Source: Nocardioides sp. HDW12B
GTDB lineage: Bacteria; Actinomycetota; Actinomycetes; Propionibacteriales; Nocardioidaceae
NCBI RefSeq assembly: GCF_011299595.1
Contig: NZ_CP049867.1
Location: 1,550,001 to 1,614,000, forward strand
DNA: 64,000 nucleotides
Direction of reading: 5' to 3'
Shown: piece after piece, positions 25,836-34,829 of the stretch
How the letters are laid out: each line of letters starts with the position of its first letter
Position numbering within the stretch: position 1 is the first letter of the stretch
Made by a program: the position numbers and the translations under genes
The notes under the pieces: generated by a model
Told to the model about the DNA's origin: nothing
Database searches by the model: none
Seen by the model: only the letters and a program-made list of their open reading frames with translations

Positions 25836-27269
25836 GTGCCCGCGGTGCGGACGGCGCTGATGTGCAGGACGGGGACGCGTCTGGTGGTCGCGGCGTTGGC
25901 CGGCAGCCTGCTGCTGTCCGCCTGCACCGGAGGCGAGGACCCGCCCGAGCCAGGACCGTCCCCCGAGGCGTCCTCCGCCGGGCCCGAGCGCACCGAGCTC
26001 CGGCTCACCGTCTTCGGCACCCGGGCGCAGCAGCAGTCCTACGCCGACGTCGCTCGTGCCTACGAACAGGTCGACCCCGACGTGGACGTGGTGACCACCG
26101 GCTACCGCACGGCGCCCGCCGCGCTGCGGGCCGTGGAGTCCGGCGAGGAGCCCGCCGACGTCTTCCTCATGGACGGCAGCGCGCTGGCCGAGCTCACGAC
26201 CCGCTCCCCGGACTTCCTGCAGCCCCTCGACGAGCTCCTCGAGGAGCGCGACGTGCAGTTCGGTGACGACCACCAACGGGTCGCGCTGTCCGCGCTGAGC
26301 GCGGAGGCGGCCCTGCAGTGCATGCCGGCCGAGATGTCGCCCACGGTGCTCTACGCCGACGACGCGCTGCTGCCGAGCAACCGTCGGCTGCGCTCGCTCG
26401 GCGTCGAGCTGCCGCGCGCCATCGAGACCTGGGGCTGGAACGAGTTTGCCGCCACCGCGCGTGCGGTCGCCGTGGCGGACGGACCGGCGGGCATGCGGGG
26501 CGTCTACGTGCCGCCGACGCTGCAGCTGATGACCGCCTTCGTGCGCGCCGCCGGCGGTGACGTGGTCGACGACGTCGCGGAGCCCCGCGAGCTCGACCTC
26601 ACCTCCGACGAGGCCCTGCAGGTGCTGCGGCTGGTGGCGGTCCTCGCCGCGGACCGCAGCGTGTCGCTGACCCCGCAGCAGGTGGCCGAGAAGTCCGCTC
26701 TCCAGCGTTTCGTCGACGGCGAGCTCGGGCTGATGTTCGGCACGCGTGCCGACGTGCCGGTGCTGCGCGAGTCGGGCCGGGAGTTCCAGGTGCTGCCGCT
26801 GCCGGGCTTCGGCCGGTCCCGCTCGGTCTCCACCGTCAGCGGCTACTGCGTCCCGGCGTCGTCGGACGAGGTCGAGCTGGCCGCCGACTTCATCGCCTGG
26901 GCCGTCGGTCAGGAGGGCGCCACCACGGCTGCCCGGCGGGGCGCGCTCGTCCCGGCGCGGCTCGACGTGCTGTCCTCGGAGGCCTTCACCCAGCCGCGCC
27001 GGCTGCCGGCCAACTACCGCGTGTACGTCGACGGCGTCCGCCGCTCGGAGCCGCTGCCCGACACCCCGAAGTGGACGGCGCTGAACCGGCGCGCCGACCG
27101 GGTGCTGGAGCAGGTGCTCACCGACCCCACGGTCGACCTCGGGGTCGCCCTGCCGCTGCGCATGGAGGCGCTGGCGCGGCAGACCGAGCGGCTGCTCGCG
27201 CCGGAGGAGACCGAGGAGCCGGAGGAGTCCGGGTCGCCGGAGCCGTCCGAGACCCCGTCGGAGGGCTGA
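25836..27269 (+). CDS. Extracellular solute-binding lipoprotein (ABC sugar-type), orphan
   Basis: 477 residues from GTG at 25836, preferred because GGAGGAG stands five bases upstream. Signal peptide with lipobox LLLSACTGG. The mature protein is a class I/cluster-B periplasmic-binding fold: LRLTVFGTRAQQQSYADVARAYEQVDPDVDVV, then EEPADVFLMDGSALAEL, TWGWNEFAATARAVA and FVDGELGLMFGTRADVP, all typical of carbohydrate-binding (SBP_bac_1) proteins. The C-terminus is a Glu/Ser/Pro tail. No permease or ATPase gene is near, so it must pair with components elsewhere or act as a sensor. Stop codon is followed directly by a 10-bp repeat array. Confidence 0.87.
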   Translation: MPAVRTALMCRTGTRLVVAALAGSLLLSACTGGEDPPEPGPSPEASSAGPERTELRLTVFGTRAQQQSYADVARAYEQVDPDVDVVTTGYRTAPAALRAVESGEEPADVFLMDGSALAELTTRSPDFLQPLDELLEERDVQFGDDHQRVALSALSAEAALQCMPAEMSPTVLYADDALLPSNRRLRSLGVELPRAIETWGWNEFAATARAVAVADGPAGMRGVYVPPTLQLMTAFVRAAGGDVVDDVAEPRELDLTSDEALQVLRLVAVLAADRSVSLTPQQVAEKSALQRFVDGELGLMFGTRADVPVLRESGREFQVLPLPGFGRSRSVSTVSGYCVPASSDEVELAADFIAWAVGQEGATTAARRGALVPARLDVLSSEAFTQPRRLPANYRVYVDGVRRSEPLPDTPKWTALNRRADRVLEQVLTDPTVDLGVALPLRMEALARQTERLLAPEETEEPEESGSPEPSETPSEG

Positions 27270-27270
27270 G

Positions 27271-27350
27271 CCGGTCAGGGCCGGTCAGGGCCGGTCAGGG
27301 CCGGTCAGGGCCGGTCAGGGCCGGTCAGGGCCGGTCAGGGCCGGTCAGGC
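27271..27350. repeat. Eight 10-bp tandem repeats between two convergent stop codons
   Basis: CCGGTCAGGG occurs eight times (last copy ending C). It begins one base after the TGA of the binding-protein gene and its last unit contains the stop codon of the convergent HRDC gene (TCA at 27345-27347), so it fills the convergent gap. Confidence 0.95.
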
Positions 27351-28667
27351 GTCGGGGTGCGCGGCGATGGCCTCGAGCAGCAGCGGTCCGGTGACGTCGA
27401 CCTGCCACGGGCGGGCGCCGAGGGCCCTCAGCGCGGCGGCGAGGGCGTCCGGCTCGGGCGCCGGCGGGGTCCACAGCACGCGCCGTGCGCTGTCGGGGGT
27501 GAGCAGGTTCTCGACCGGGACCGAGAGCTGCTCGGCCAGCTCGGCCAGCGCGGCCCGGGCCTGCGTGAGCCGGGCGGCGGCAGCCGGGTTCTTCTCGCCC
27601 CAGGCGCGGGGCGGGGGCGGGCCGTCGAAGCGCGCGCTCGTGGTCGGCAGGTCGGTGTCGGGCAGCTCGCGGGCGTCGCGCAGGGCCTGCAGCCACACCT
27701 TCGCGTAGCGGCCCGCCCCCCGGCCGTGGAAGCCGCGCAGCCCCAGCAGGCTCTCGCGGTCCCGCGGCCCGGCCGCGGCGGCCTCGACGATCGCGGAGTC
27801 GGGGATGATCCGGCCCGGGGTCACGTCGCGCTCGGAGGCGATGTCGTCGCGGGCGTGCCACAGGGCGCGCACCGCGGCGAGCGAGCGCCGACCCCGCGCC
27901 TTGTGCATCCCGGAGGTACGTCGCCACGGCTCGGCCCGCGGTGCGGGTGGCGGCATCGCCATGACGTGGGCGAACTCCTGCTGCGCCCACTCCCACTTGC
28001 CGGCCGCGACGAGCTCGGCGTGCAACGCCTCGCGGAGCTCGACGAGCGGCTCCACGTCGAGGGCGGCGTACTCCAGCCAGGGCGTCGGGAGCGGACGCGT
28101 CGACCAGTCGACGGCCGAGTGCTCCTTGCGCAGCCGACGGCCGAGGACCTCCTCGACGATCGTGGCGAGCCCCACGCGGGGGTAGCCCAGCAACCGGCCC
28201 GCGAGCTCGGTGTCGAACAGCGCGGTCGGGCGGAGACCGAGCTCGCCCAGGCACGGCAGGTCCTGGGAGGCGGCGTGCAGGATCCACTCGTCGGCCGCCA
28301 GCGCCTCGGCGAGGGGGGAGAGGTCGGCGATGCCGATCGGGTCGACGAGCGCGGTGCCCGAGCCCTCGCGACGGATCTGGATGAGGTAGGCGCGCTGGGA
28401 GTAGCGGTAGCCGGAGGCGCGCTCGGCGTCGACCGCGATCGGACCGGTGCCGGCGGCCAGGCGTGCGGCGACCTCCGCGACGCCCGCCTCGGAGTCGACC
28501 ACGGCGGGCAGCGGCTCGCGCAGCTCCAGCAGGGGAGCTGGTTCGGGCTCGGGAACTGCCTCGGGAGCGGGCTCGGGCGAGGTGCCGGGGGCGGGCTCGG
28601 GCGCGCCTGCTGCACCGTCGGCGCTCGGGGCGTCGGCGGGGTCGGAATTGTCGGAAGCGGAGGTCAT
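27345..28667 (-). CDS. RNase D-like 3'-5' exonuclease with HRDC domain
   Basis: 440 residues from the ATG at 28667, preferred over upstream in-frame starts because those add sequence that overlaps the upstream gene. Residues 1-50 are Pro/Glu/Ala-rich. The DEDDy exonuclease core follows: DAERASGYRYSQRAYLIQIRR (first DxE), LHAASQDLPCLGELG, FDTELAGRLLGYPRVG and YAALDVEPL (Y-x3-D). HRDC comes next (about 220-300), then a C-terminal region typical of the actinobacterial family. Likely role is 3' trimming of structured RNA. Directly downstream of the DUF3000 gene (31-base gap), a conserved actinobacterial pairing. Confidence 0.9.
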   Translation of the reverse strand: MTSASDNSDPADAPSADGAAGAPEPAPGTSPEPAPEAVPEPEPAPLLELREPLPAVVDSEAGVAEVAARLAAGTGPIAVDAERASGYRYSQRAYLIQIRREGSGTALVDPIGIADLSPLAEALAADEWILHAASQDLPCLGELGLRPTALFDTELAGRLLGYPRVGLATIVEEVLGRRLRKEHSAVDWSTRPLPTPWLEYAALDVEPLVELREALHAELVAAGKWEWAQQEFAHVMAMPPPAPRAEPWRRTSGMHKARGRRSLAAVRALWHARDDIASERDVTPGRIIPDSAIVEAAAAGPRDRESLLGLRGFHGRGAGRYAKVWLQALRDARELPDTDLPTTSARFDGPPPPRAWGEKNPAAAARLTQARAALAELAEQLSVPVENLLTPDSARRVLWTPPAPEPDALAAALRALGARPWQVDVTGPLLLEAIAAHPDA

Positions 28668-28698
28668 GTCCTGGCCATGATGCCGGAAGCCCGCGTCC

Positions 28699-29298
28699 TC
28701 ATCGTTCGGAACGCTGGCCCCGACGGTTGGGGAGCGGGGTGACCCCGACCGGGACCGGCTCCAGGCCGACGGCGGTGCACATGAGCTCGCCCCAGGCCTC
28801 GACGTGCGGTCCGACGTCACCCTCGGGGGTCCAGGAGGCGCGGATCTCGAGCTGGGCGCTGCCGCCCTCCTCGGCCATCCCGCCGAAGCTGTCGGAGGTC
28901 ACCTTGGTGACCGTGCCCGAGGGCAGGGAGTACTCGGCGCCGTGCGAGGCCAGGGCCTCGACCAGCCAGGTCCAGGCGACCTCGGCCAGGAACGGGTCGG
29001 CGGCGAGGTCGGAGGGGATCTCGGCGCGGGCGTAGGCCACGCAGCGGAAGGTGCCGCCCCAGGTGTCGTTGCCGGCGGGGTCGTGCAGCAGCACGAGGCG
29101 CCCGGTGCCGGTGTCGTCGCCGTCCACGGTGACGTCGGCCGAGAGGGCGGAGGCGAAGGGTGCGATGCGTTGGGGCGCGGGCATCTCCTCGCAGAGCACC
29201 TCGGGCCGCAGACGGGCAGCACGCATCTGGGCGACGGCGTCCGCGAACTCGGGGGGAGTCGGGGACGCGTCCACACGGGAAGGGTGACGCGTGGCCAT
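28699..29298 (-). CDS. DUF3000 family protein
   Basis: 199 residues, normal for DUF3000. Diagnostic pieces are [64 protein letters not shown] and [30 protein letters not shown]. No signal peptide or membrane helix. The function of DUF3000 is unknown; it is restricted to actinobacteria and is normally found between hemE and an RNase D/HRDC gene, exactly as here, with hemE divergent. Likely cotranscribed with the HRDC gene. Confidence 0.9.
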   Translation of the reverse strand: MATRHPSRVDASPTPPEFADAVAQMRAARLRPEVLCEEMPAPQRIAPFASALSADVTVDGDDTGTGRLVLLHDPAGNDTWGGTFRCVAYARAEIPSDLAADPFLAEVAWTWLVEALASHGAEYSLPSGTVTKVTSDSFGGMAEEGGSAQLEIRASWTPEGDVGPHVEAWGELMCTAVGLEPVPVGVTPLPNRRGQRSER

Positions 29299-29417
29299 GG
29301 CGACACACTAGGCCGACACGCCGGGGCGCGACCCCCGACACGCGGCAGCGCGAATGCCGGGAAACCGGCCCCCTCGCCGGTTCGGCCCTGTGTTCGACTC
29401 TCTGCGAGGATGGGCCG

Positions 29418-30455
29418 GTGCCCGCTGCTGACCTCGCCTCTTCCCCGTTCCTGCTCGCCGCGCGTGGCGAGCCCGTGCCGCACACGCCGGTCTGGTTCAT
29501 GCGGCAGGCGGGACGCTCCCTGCCGGAGTACCGCAAGCTGCGCGAGGGCGTCGCGATGCTCGACTCCTGCATGCAGCCCGACCTCATCACCGAGATCACG
29601 CTGCAGCCGGTCCGCCGCTACGACGTCGACGCCGCCATCTTCTTCTCCGACATCGTGCTGCCCCTCAAGGCGGTCGGGGTCGACCTCGACATCAAGCCCG
29701 GGGTCGGTCCGGTGGTGGCACAGCCGGTGCGCACCCTGGCCGACGTCGCGGCCATCCCCGACCTGACCCCCGAGCACGTCCCCTACATCACCGAGGCGGT
29801 GCGGACGCTGGTGGGCGAGCTCGGCAGCACCCCGCTCATCGGGTTCGCGGGCGCACCGTTCACCGTCGCGTCGTACCTCGTGGAGGGCGGGCCGTCGAAG
29901 GAGCACGCGCTCACCAAGGCCATGATGTACGGCGCCCCCGACGTGTGGGCCGCCCTCATGGCCAAGATCGCCGGCATCTCGGCGGCGTACCTGCGGGTGC
30001 AGGTGGAGGCCGGCGCGTCGGCCGTCCAGCTCTTCGACTCCTGGGCCGGCGCGATGGCCCCGCAGGACTACGTCGCCCACGTCATGCCGTGGTCGTCGCA
30101 GGTGCTGGCCGCGGCCGGCGAGCTCGGGGTGCCGCGCATCCACTTCGGCGTCGGCACCGGCGAGCTGCTCGACCTCATGGGGCAGGCCGGCGCCGACGTG
30201 GTCGGCGTGGACTGGCGCGTGCCGCTCGCCGACGGCATCCGGCGCGTCGGCGGTCGCCCGGTCCAGGGCAACCTCGACCCGTCCCTGGTCTTCGCCCCGA
30301 CCGAGGTGATGCTCGCCCGGGCGGCCGAGGTGCTCGACGCCGGCCGGGCCGCGCCGGGCCACATCTTCAACCTCGGCCACGGGGTCATGCCCTCGACCGA
30401 CCCCGACCAGCTCGCCCGGCTCACCGACTTCGTCCACGAGCAGTCGCGCCGCTGA
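29418..30455 (+). CDS. hemE: Uroporphyrinogen decarboxylase
   Basis: 345 residues from GTG at 29418, with GAGGA seven bases upstream (GAGGAT could alternatively be a -10 element). Motifs [17 protein letters not shown] (Arg and the UroD N-terminal signature), [48 protein letters not shown] and GVDWRVPL are all intact. It removes four acetate carboxyls from uroporphyrinogen III to give coproporphyrinogen III in the cytoplasm. In this organism the product feeds the oxidase and HemQ encoded just downstream on the same strand, i.e. the coproporphyrin-dependent route. Confidence 0.96.
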   Translation: MPAADLASSPFLLAARGEPVPHTPVWFMRQAGRSLPEYRKLREGVAMLDSCMQPDLITEITLQPVRRYDVDAAIFFSDIVLPLKAVGVDLDIKPGVGPVVAQPVRTLADVAAIPDLTPEHVPYITEAVRTLVGELGSTPLIGFAGAPFTVASYLVEGGPSKEHALTKAMMYGAPDVWAALMAKIAGISAAYLRVQVEAGASAVQLFDSWAGAMAPQDYVAHVMPWSSQVLAAAGELGVPRIHFGVGTGELLDLMGQAGADVVGVDWRVPLADGIRRVGGRPVQGNLDPSLVFAPTEVMLARAAEVLDAGRAAPGHIFNLGHGVMPSTDPDQLARLTDFVHEQSRR

Positions 30456-30485
30456 CCGGCACCCACGTCCGGCGGCCCGCCGGTC
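30454..30485. terminator. Hairpin between convergent hemE and DUF4349 genes
   Basis: GACCGGC (30454-30460) pairs with GCCGGTC (30479-30485) across an 18-base GC-rich loop; it starts in the hemE stop codon and ends at the base before the opposing stop codon. Possible bidirectional terminator, without T-tracts. Confidence 0.4.
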
Positions 30486-31586
30486 TCAGGTGGCCGGTGT
30501 GGCCTCGCCCGGCGTACGACGGTGGCGGCGGGTGGTGCGCAGCCAGACCGCCAGCGGGAGCCCGACCAGCGCGACGACGAGGGCGAAGGGCAGCAGCGCC
30601 CCGAGCACCGTGGCGGCGACGACCAGCACGTCGACGAGGGCGTTCCAGCCTCCGCTGAGACCGGCGAGGAACCCGGTGTCCTCCTTCTCCTTCGTCGGTG
30701 CGGGCTCCGGGTCCTTCTCCTCGGCCCGGAGCGTGAGCTCGATGGTGGAGTACGACGTCTGGTCGGCCAGGTAGTCCTGCTGGGCTCGCAGCGAGGCCAG
30801 GTCGGCCTCCCGGCGCGCGATCTCGGACTCGAGGCGGATGACGGACGCCACCGAGGTGGCCCGGTCCAGGAAGCCGCGGAGCCGACCGAGGCTGACCTCC
30901 TGCGTGCGGATGCGCGAGGCCACGTCGATGACCTCGGTGGTCACCTCCTCCTGCTCGGTGCGGCTGTCCTGCACGGCACCGAGCTCGGCGAACGACGCCA
31001 TCACGGTCGAGAACCGGGCCGAGGGCACGCGGAGGGTGAGACGGGAGGACCGCAGCTCGCCCTCGTCGGTGCTGTCGGTCTGCTCGGAGGCGACCTGACC
31101 GCCGTAGCGGCGCACGGTGCGCTCCAGCGACGCCCGCGCGGACTCGAGGTCGTCGCTGACTAGGGTGACCCGGCCGGTGCGGATGTAGAGGCCGGCCTCG
31201 ACCGGGACGCGGGCCGCCGGACCCGTGACGCTGGTGCTGTCGCTCGTTCCACCCGTGTCGCCGCGCGCCATGGTTGCGCGCGCGCCCGAGCCGGTGGCGT
31301 CGAACGACCGGGCCTCGTCGGCGAGGGAGTCCGGGGCGTCGGCGTCGCCGGCCTGGGCGGGGGAGTCGAGGGCCACGCTGCCGTCCGGTGAGCCGAGGTC
31401 GCCGGCACCGCTGTCGCTGCCGGACGCCGCCTCGCCGGCGGCGCCCTGGTCGCTCCCGGAGCAGCCGGTCAGCACCGTCAGCGTGGTCAGCCCGGCCGCG
31501 AGCAGCAGCGCCGGTCGGCCGGCGCCGCGACGGCGAGCCGTCCGTCGGTCGGTCCCTCGCGCTCCCGGAGAAGTCGTCGTGTCCAT
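30486..31586 (-). CDS. DUF4349 lipoprotein
   Basis: 366 residues; the ATG at 31586 is preceded by GGGGTGGAG. Signal peptide with lipobox TVLTGC, then a long Ser/Ala/Asp-rich linker. The DUF4349 domain (about 150-300) contains YIRTGRVTLVSDDLESARASLERTVRRYGGQVASEQ, LTLRVPSARFSTVMASFAELG and a coiled coil (DVASRIRTQEVSLGRLRGFLDRATSVASVIRLESEIARREADLASLRAQQDYL). A C-terminal transmembrane helix (ALLPFALVVALVGLPLAVWL) ends in an Arg-rich tail. DUF4349 proteins are envelope proteins of unknown function. Lies within the haem gene cluster but on the opposite strand. Confidence 0.88.
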   Translation of the reverse strand: MDTTTSPGARGTDRRTARRRGAGRPALLLAAGLTTLTVLTGCSGSDQGAAGEAASGSDSGAGDLGSPDGSVALDSPAQAGDADAPDSLADEARSFDATGSGARATMARGDTGGTSDSTSVTGPAARVPVEAGLYIRTGRVTLVSDDLESARASLERTVRRYGGQVASEQTDSTDEGELRSSRLTLRVPSARFSTVMASFAELGAVQDSRTEQEEVTTEVIDVASRIRTQEVSLGRLRGFLDRATSVASVIRLESEIARREADLASLRAQQDYLADQTSYSTIELTLRAEEKDPEPAPTKEKEDTGFLAGLSGGWNALVDVLVVAATVLGALLPFALVVALVGLPLAVWLRTTRRHRRTPGEATPAT

Positions 31587-31759
31587 GGTCTCCACCCCTT
31601 GCTGGTCGTGCTGCTGGTCGTGCCGCTGGTCCGTCTCGGGTCTGCCGTCGGTCCCGGCCGCGCCGGTGGGCCGCTCCCGCCGACCTCGGTGGGACGCAGC
31701 GGCACCGTGCGGGGTTCCCCCGTCACCGCCGGTGCTGCGGCGTTTGCGAGGGTGGAGCC

Positions 31760-33253
31760 ATGGCAACCGACGCGCCGACGCGCTCCCGCCGGGTCGTGGT
31801 GGTCGGGGGCGGGGTCACCGGACTGGCCGCGGCCCACGCCCTGGTGACCGGCGACCCCGACGTCGAGGTGCTGCTGCTCGAGTCCTCGCCCGTCGTCGGC
31901 GGCAAGCTCCGCCTCGGCGAGGTCGCCGGGGTCACGGTGGACCTGGGCGCGGAGTCGATCCTCAACCGACGTCCGGAGGGGGTGGCCCTGGCGCGGGCCG
32001 CGGGTCTGGGCACCGACGTCGTGCACCCGGAGACGGCGGCGGCGCGCGTCTGGTCGCGAGGTGCGCTGCGCCCGCTGCCGCGCTCGGTCATGGGGATCCC
32101 GGCCGACCTGGACGGGCTGGCCGAGTCGGAGGTGCTGAGCGCCGAGGGACTGGCCCGGGCCGCCGAGGACCGTGACCTGCCCGCGACCACGCTGCCCGAC
32201 GAGGACGTGAGCGTGGGCTGGCTGATCGAGCAGCGGCTGGGTCGTGAGGTGCTCGACCGGCTCGTGGAGCCGCTGCTGGGCGGCGTGTACGCCGGTCTGG
32301 CCCGCGAGCTGTCGCTGCGGGCCACGCTGCCCCAGGCGCTCGACCTCCTGCGCCGTGACCCGTCGCTGACCCGGGCGGCCGCGGCGTCCCTGGCGGTCGC
32401 GCCCGCGACGCGCGCCGAGGAGCCGGCCGACAGCACCTCGGCCGCCTCGCCCGTGGCGGTGCCGGTGTTCGCCGGGCTGGCCGGAGGCGTGGGCCGGTTG
32501 CCGCAGGCGGTGGCGGACTCCGCGGCGGCCGCCGGGGGTCATCGCCTCGAGGTCCGCACCGGAGCCACGGTGCGGTCGCTGCGCCGGACCTCCCACGGCT
32601 GGCGGCTCGTGGTGGGACCGACCACGGCTGCCGAGGAGATCGAGGCCGACGCGGTGGTGCTCGCGCTGCCGGCGGCCCCCGCGGCGCGGCTGCTGGCCGA
32701 CGACGTCCCGGCTGCTGCTCCCGAGCTCGCGGGCGTGGACTACGCCTCGGTCGCCCTGGTCACCCTCGCGTTCCGGGCCGGCGACCTGCCGGCGCCGGTG
32801 GGGTCGGGCTTCCTGGTGCCGGCGGTCGAGGGGCTGAGCATCAAGGCGGCGACCTACTCGTCGGCGAAGTGGGGCTGGCTCGAGCGTGCGGCCGACGGGC
32901 TGGTGCTGATGCGCACCTCGCTCGGACGGCACCGCGAGGAGCGCGACCTGCAGCGCGACGACCCCGAGCTCGTCGACCTGGCGCTCGCCGACCTGGGGTC
33001 CGTGAGCGGTCTTTCGGCACGCCCGGTCGACGCCGCGGTCACCCGGTGGGGCGGCGGGCTGCCTCAGTACGCCGTCGGGCACCTCGACCGGGTGCGGCGG
33101 GTCCGGGAGGCGGTGGCGCGTCAGCCGGGCCTGACCGTCGCGGGAGCGGCGTACGACGGGGTGGGGATCCCGGCCTGCGTCGCCTCGGGGGAGCGGGCCG
33201 CGCGCGAGGTGCTGGCCTTTCTCGCCGCGCGCCCCGAGCCGTCGGGCGGGTGA
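31760..33253 (+). CDS. hemG: Protoporphyrinogen/coproporphyrinogen III oxidase (HemY/CgoX type)
   Basis: 497 residues; ATG at 31760 with GGTGGAG five bases upstream. FAD-binding start [18 protein letters not shown], then [33 protein letters not shown], the flavin amine-oxidase/PPOX pattern, with [21 protein letters not shown] and the C-terminal [19 protein letters not shown]. In actinobacteria this enzyme normally oxidises coproporphyrinogen III to coproporphyrin III, upstream of ferrochelatase and HemQ. It is 46 bases upstream of hemQ on the same strand, so the two probably form an operon. Annotated hemG or hemY in databases. Confidence 0.94.
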   Translation: MATDAPTRSRRVVVVGGGVTGLAAAHALVTGDPDVEVLLLESSPVVGGKLRLGEVAGVTVDLGAESILNRRPEGVALARAAGLGTDVVHPETAAARVWSRGALRPLPRSVMGIPADLDGLAESEVLSAEGLARAAEDRDLPATTLPDEDVSVGWLIEQRLGREVLDRLVEPLLGGVYAGLARELSLRATLPQALDLLRRDPSLTRAAAASLAVAPATRAEEPADSTSAASPVAVPVFAGLAGGVGRLPQAVADSAAAAGGHRLEVRTGATVRSLRRTSHGWRLVVGPTTAAEEIEADAVVLALPAAPAARLLADDVPAAAPELAGVDYASVALVTLAFRAGDLPAPVGSGFLVPAVEGLSIKAATYSSAKWGWLERAADGLVLMRTSLGRHREERDLQRDDPELVDLALADLGSVSGLSARPVDAAVTRWGGGLPQYAVGHLDRVRRVREAVARQPGLTVAGAAYDGVGIPACVASGERAAREVLAFLAARPEPSGG

Positions 33254-33299
33254 GGGAGGTCGCCTTGGGAATCCCCGGCGCCCCTGTGAGACTGGCCCC

Positions 33300-34007
33300 A
33301 TGAGCGAGCACACCCCCAACCGCGGCAAGCGGGCCAAGGACCTCAACGACTCCATCCGCTACACGATGTGGTCGGTCTTCAAGCTGCGCGACGTGATCGG
33401 GGACGCCGACCGCGAGGCCGAGGCCCGCGAGGTCGAGAAGCTGCTCGAGGAGATGGGCGACACCGTGGTGGTGCGCGGCCTCTACGACGTGGCCGGTCTG
33501 CGCGCCGACGCCGACCTGCTGGTGTGGACCCACGCCGAGTCCTCCGACGACCTGCAGCAGCACTACCACCGCTTCCGCCGTACGGCGTTCGGGTCGCGCT
33601 TCGAGCCGGTGTGGTCGCAGATGGCCCTGCACCGGCCGGCGGAGTTCAACCGCAGCCACATCCCGGCGTTCCTGGCCGACGAGGAGGCGCGGCAGTACGT
33701 CTGCGTCTACCCGTTCGTGCGCTCCTACGAGTGGTACCTGCTGCCCGACGAGGAGCGGCGCGCCCTGCTGTCCGAGCACGGCCAGATGGCGCGTGACTAC
33801 AAGGACGTGCGCGCCAACACCGTGGCGTCGTTCGCGCTCGGCGACTACGAGTGGCTGCTGGCCTTCGAGGCCGACGAGCTGCACCGCATCGTCGACCTCA
33901 TGCGCCACCTGCGCGCCTCCGGCGCCCGCCGCCACGTCCGCGAGGAGATCCCCTTCTACACCGGCCGTCGTCGCGAGGTCGCCGAGCTCCTCGCCGACCT
34001 CCCCTGA
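33300..34007 (+). CDS. hemQ: Coproheme decarboxylase (HemQ, chlorite dismutase family)
   Basis: 235 residues, actinobacterial HemQ length. [13 protein letters not shown] opens the first ferredoxin-like repeat; [43 protein letters not shown] (the Tyr needed for radical decarboxylation lies in this segment), [31 protein letters not shown] follow, the last including the region of the proximal haem His. It converts coproheme to haem b with peroxide, the last step of the coproporphyrin-dependent pathway. Follows the oxidase gene in the same direction. A GAGACT element six bases before ATG could give an additional leaderless start. Palindromic repeats lie immediately downstream. Confidence 0.95.
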   Translation: MSEHTPNRGKRAKDLNDSIRYTMWSVFKLRDVIGDADREAEAREVEKLLEEMGDTVVVRGLYDVAGLRADADLLVWTHAESSDDLQQHYHRFRRTAFGSRFEPVWSQMALHRPAEFNRSHIPAFLADEEARQYVCVYPFVRSYEWYLLPDEERRALLSEHGQMARDYKDVRANTVASFALGDYEWLLAFEADELHRIVDLMRHLRASGARRHVREEIPFYTGRRREVAELLADLP

Positions 34008-34022
34008 GGGGCGGGCCCCTGT

Positions 34023-34091
34023 CGGTTTCACTAGGTACCTAGTGAAACCGGCGCTTCCCGAGCGAAACATCGCTCGGGAAGCGCCGGTTTC
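34023..34091. repeat. Palindromic repeat element, copy 1 (REP-like)
   Basis: A 28-bp perfect palindrome with arms CGGTTTCACTAGGT / ACCTAGTGAAACCG (34023-34050, GGTACC at the centre) runs into a 21-bp perfect hairpin with arms 34044-34064 and 34071-34091 and a six-base loop AAACAT. The shared GAAACCG segment can pair left or right, so two mutually exclusive structures exist. Starts 16 bases after the hemQ stop. Confidence 0.95.
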
Positions 34092-34220
34092 GTTCGGGGA
34101 GCCGCCCCATTTTCCCGCTCGTACGACGCCGCGCGCTCGGCCTGGGCGGGTGACAGCGAGCTGCCCGGTCCGTCCGGCCGCACCGAAGACGTGTGCCGAG
34201 AGGCACCCTGCTTCCCGAGC

Positions 34221-34290
34221 GAAACCGGCGCTTCCCTGACGAAGCATCGTTCGGGAAGCGCCAGTTTCACTAGGTACCTGGTGAAACCGG
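34221..34290. repeat. Palindromic repeat element, copy 2, inverted relative to copy 1
   Basis: Reads nearly as the reverse complement of copy 1: first an imperfect hairpin (arms 34221-34242 and 34247-34268, 19 of 22 pairs), then a 28-bp near-palindrome again centred on GGTACC. A further partial copy (GCTTCCCGAGCGAAAC) lies at 34210-34225. The two copies are separated by about 130 bases and end just before the msrB stop. Confidence 0.9.
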
Positions 34291-34301
34291 CAGCAGACCC
34301 C

Positions 34302-34721
34302 TCAGCTGTCGGCGGGCTCGTTCGCCGGCTCCAAGGTGAGGCTGATCGAGTTGATGCAGTAGCGCTGGTCGGTCGGGGTGCCGTAGCCCTCACCCTCGAA
34401 GACGTGACCGAGGTGGGAGCCGCAGGTGCCGCAGCGGACCTCGACGCGCTTCATGCCCATCGAGCGGTCCTCGATGTACTCCACCCGGTCCTCGGCCAGC
34501 GGCGCGAAGAACGACGGCCACCCGCAGTGCGAGTCGAACTTGGTGTCGGAGCGGAACAGCTCGGCCTGGCAGGCCCGGCAGCGGTAGACGCCCTCGGTCT
34601 TGGTGTCGGTGTACTCGCCCACGAAGGGCCGCTCGGTGCCGGCCTTGCGGAGCACCTGGAACTCCTCGGCGGACAGCTGCTCGCGCCACTCCTGGTCAGA
34701 CTTCTCAACGGCGTATCCCAT
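34302..34721 (-). CDS. msrB: Peptide-methionine (R)-S-oxide reductase MsrB
   Basis: 139 residues. EEFQVLRKAGTERPFVGEY, then zinc-binding pairs C-R-A-C and C-G-T-C, FDSHCGWPSFFAPL, GSHLGHVFEGEG and the catalytic Cys in RYCINSISL are all present, so this is a complete zinc-type MsrB. It reduces the R-sulfoxide of protein methionine in the cytoplasm with thioredoxin. Convergent with hemQ; in many actinobacteria msrB lies next to hemQ, which uses peroxide. Separated from hemQ by the inverted repeat pair. Confidence 0.96.
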   Translation of the reverse strand: MGYAVEKSDQEWREQLSAEEFQVLRKAGTERPFVGEYTDTKTEGVYRCRACQAELFRSDTKFDSHCGWPSFFAPLAEDRVEYIEDRSMGMKRVEVRCGTCGSHLGHVFEGEGYGTPTDQRYCINSISLTLEPANEPADS

Positions 34722-34829
34722 GCCCTCCACGGTACTGACGCGGTCCAGCGCGCGATCGTGTGCGCCCGAGGTCACCGGGTGGCACCGGATGCACACGATC
34801 CTGTCGCCGGGCCGTGCCAGAGTGAGCCC

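Noticed and set aside
34031-34393. Short minus-strand frame through the palindromic repeats
   Set aside because: It is the translation of the repeat elements themselves and overlaps the msrB 3' end.
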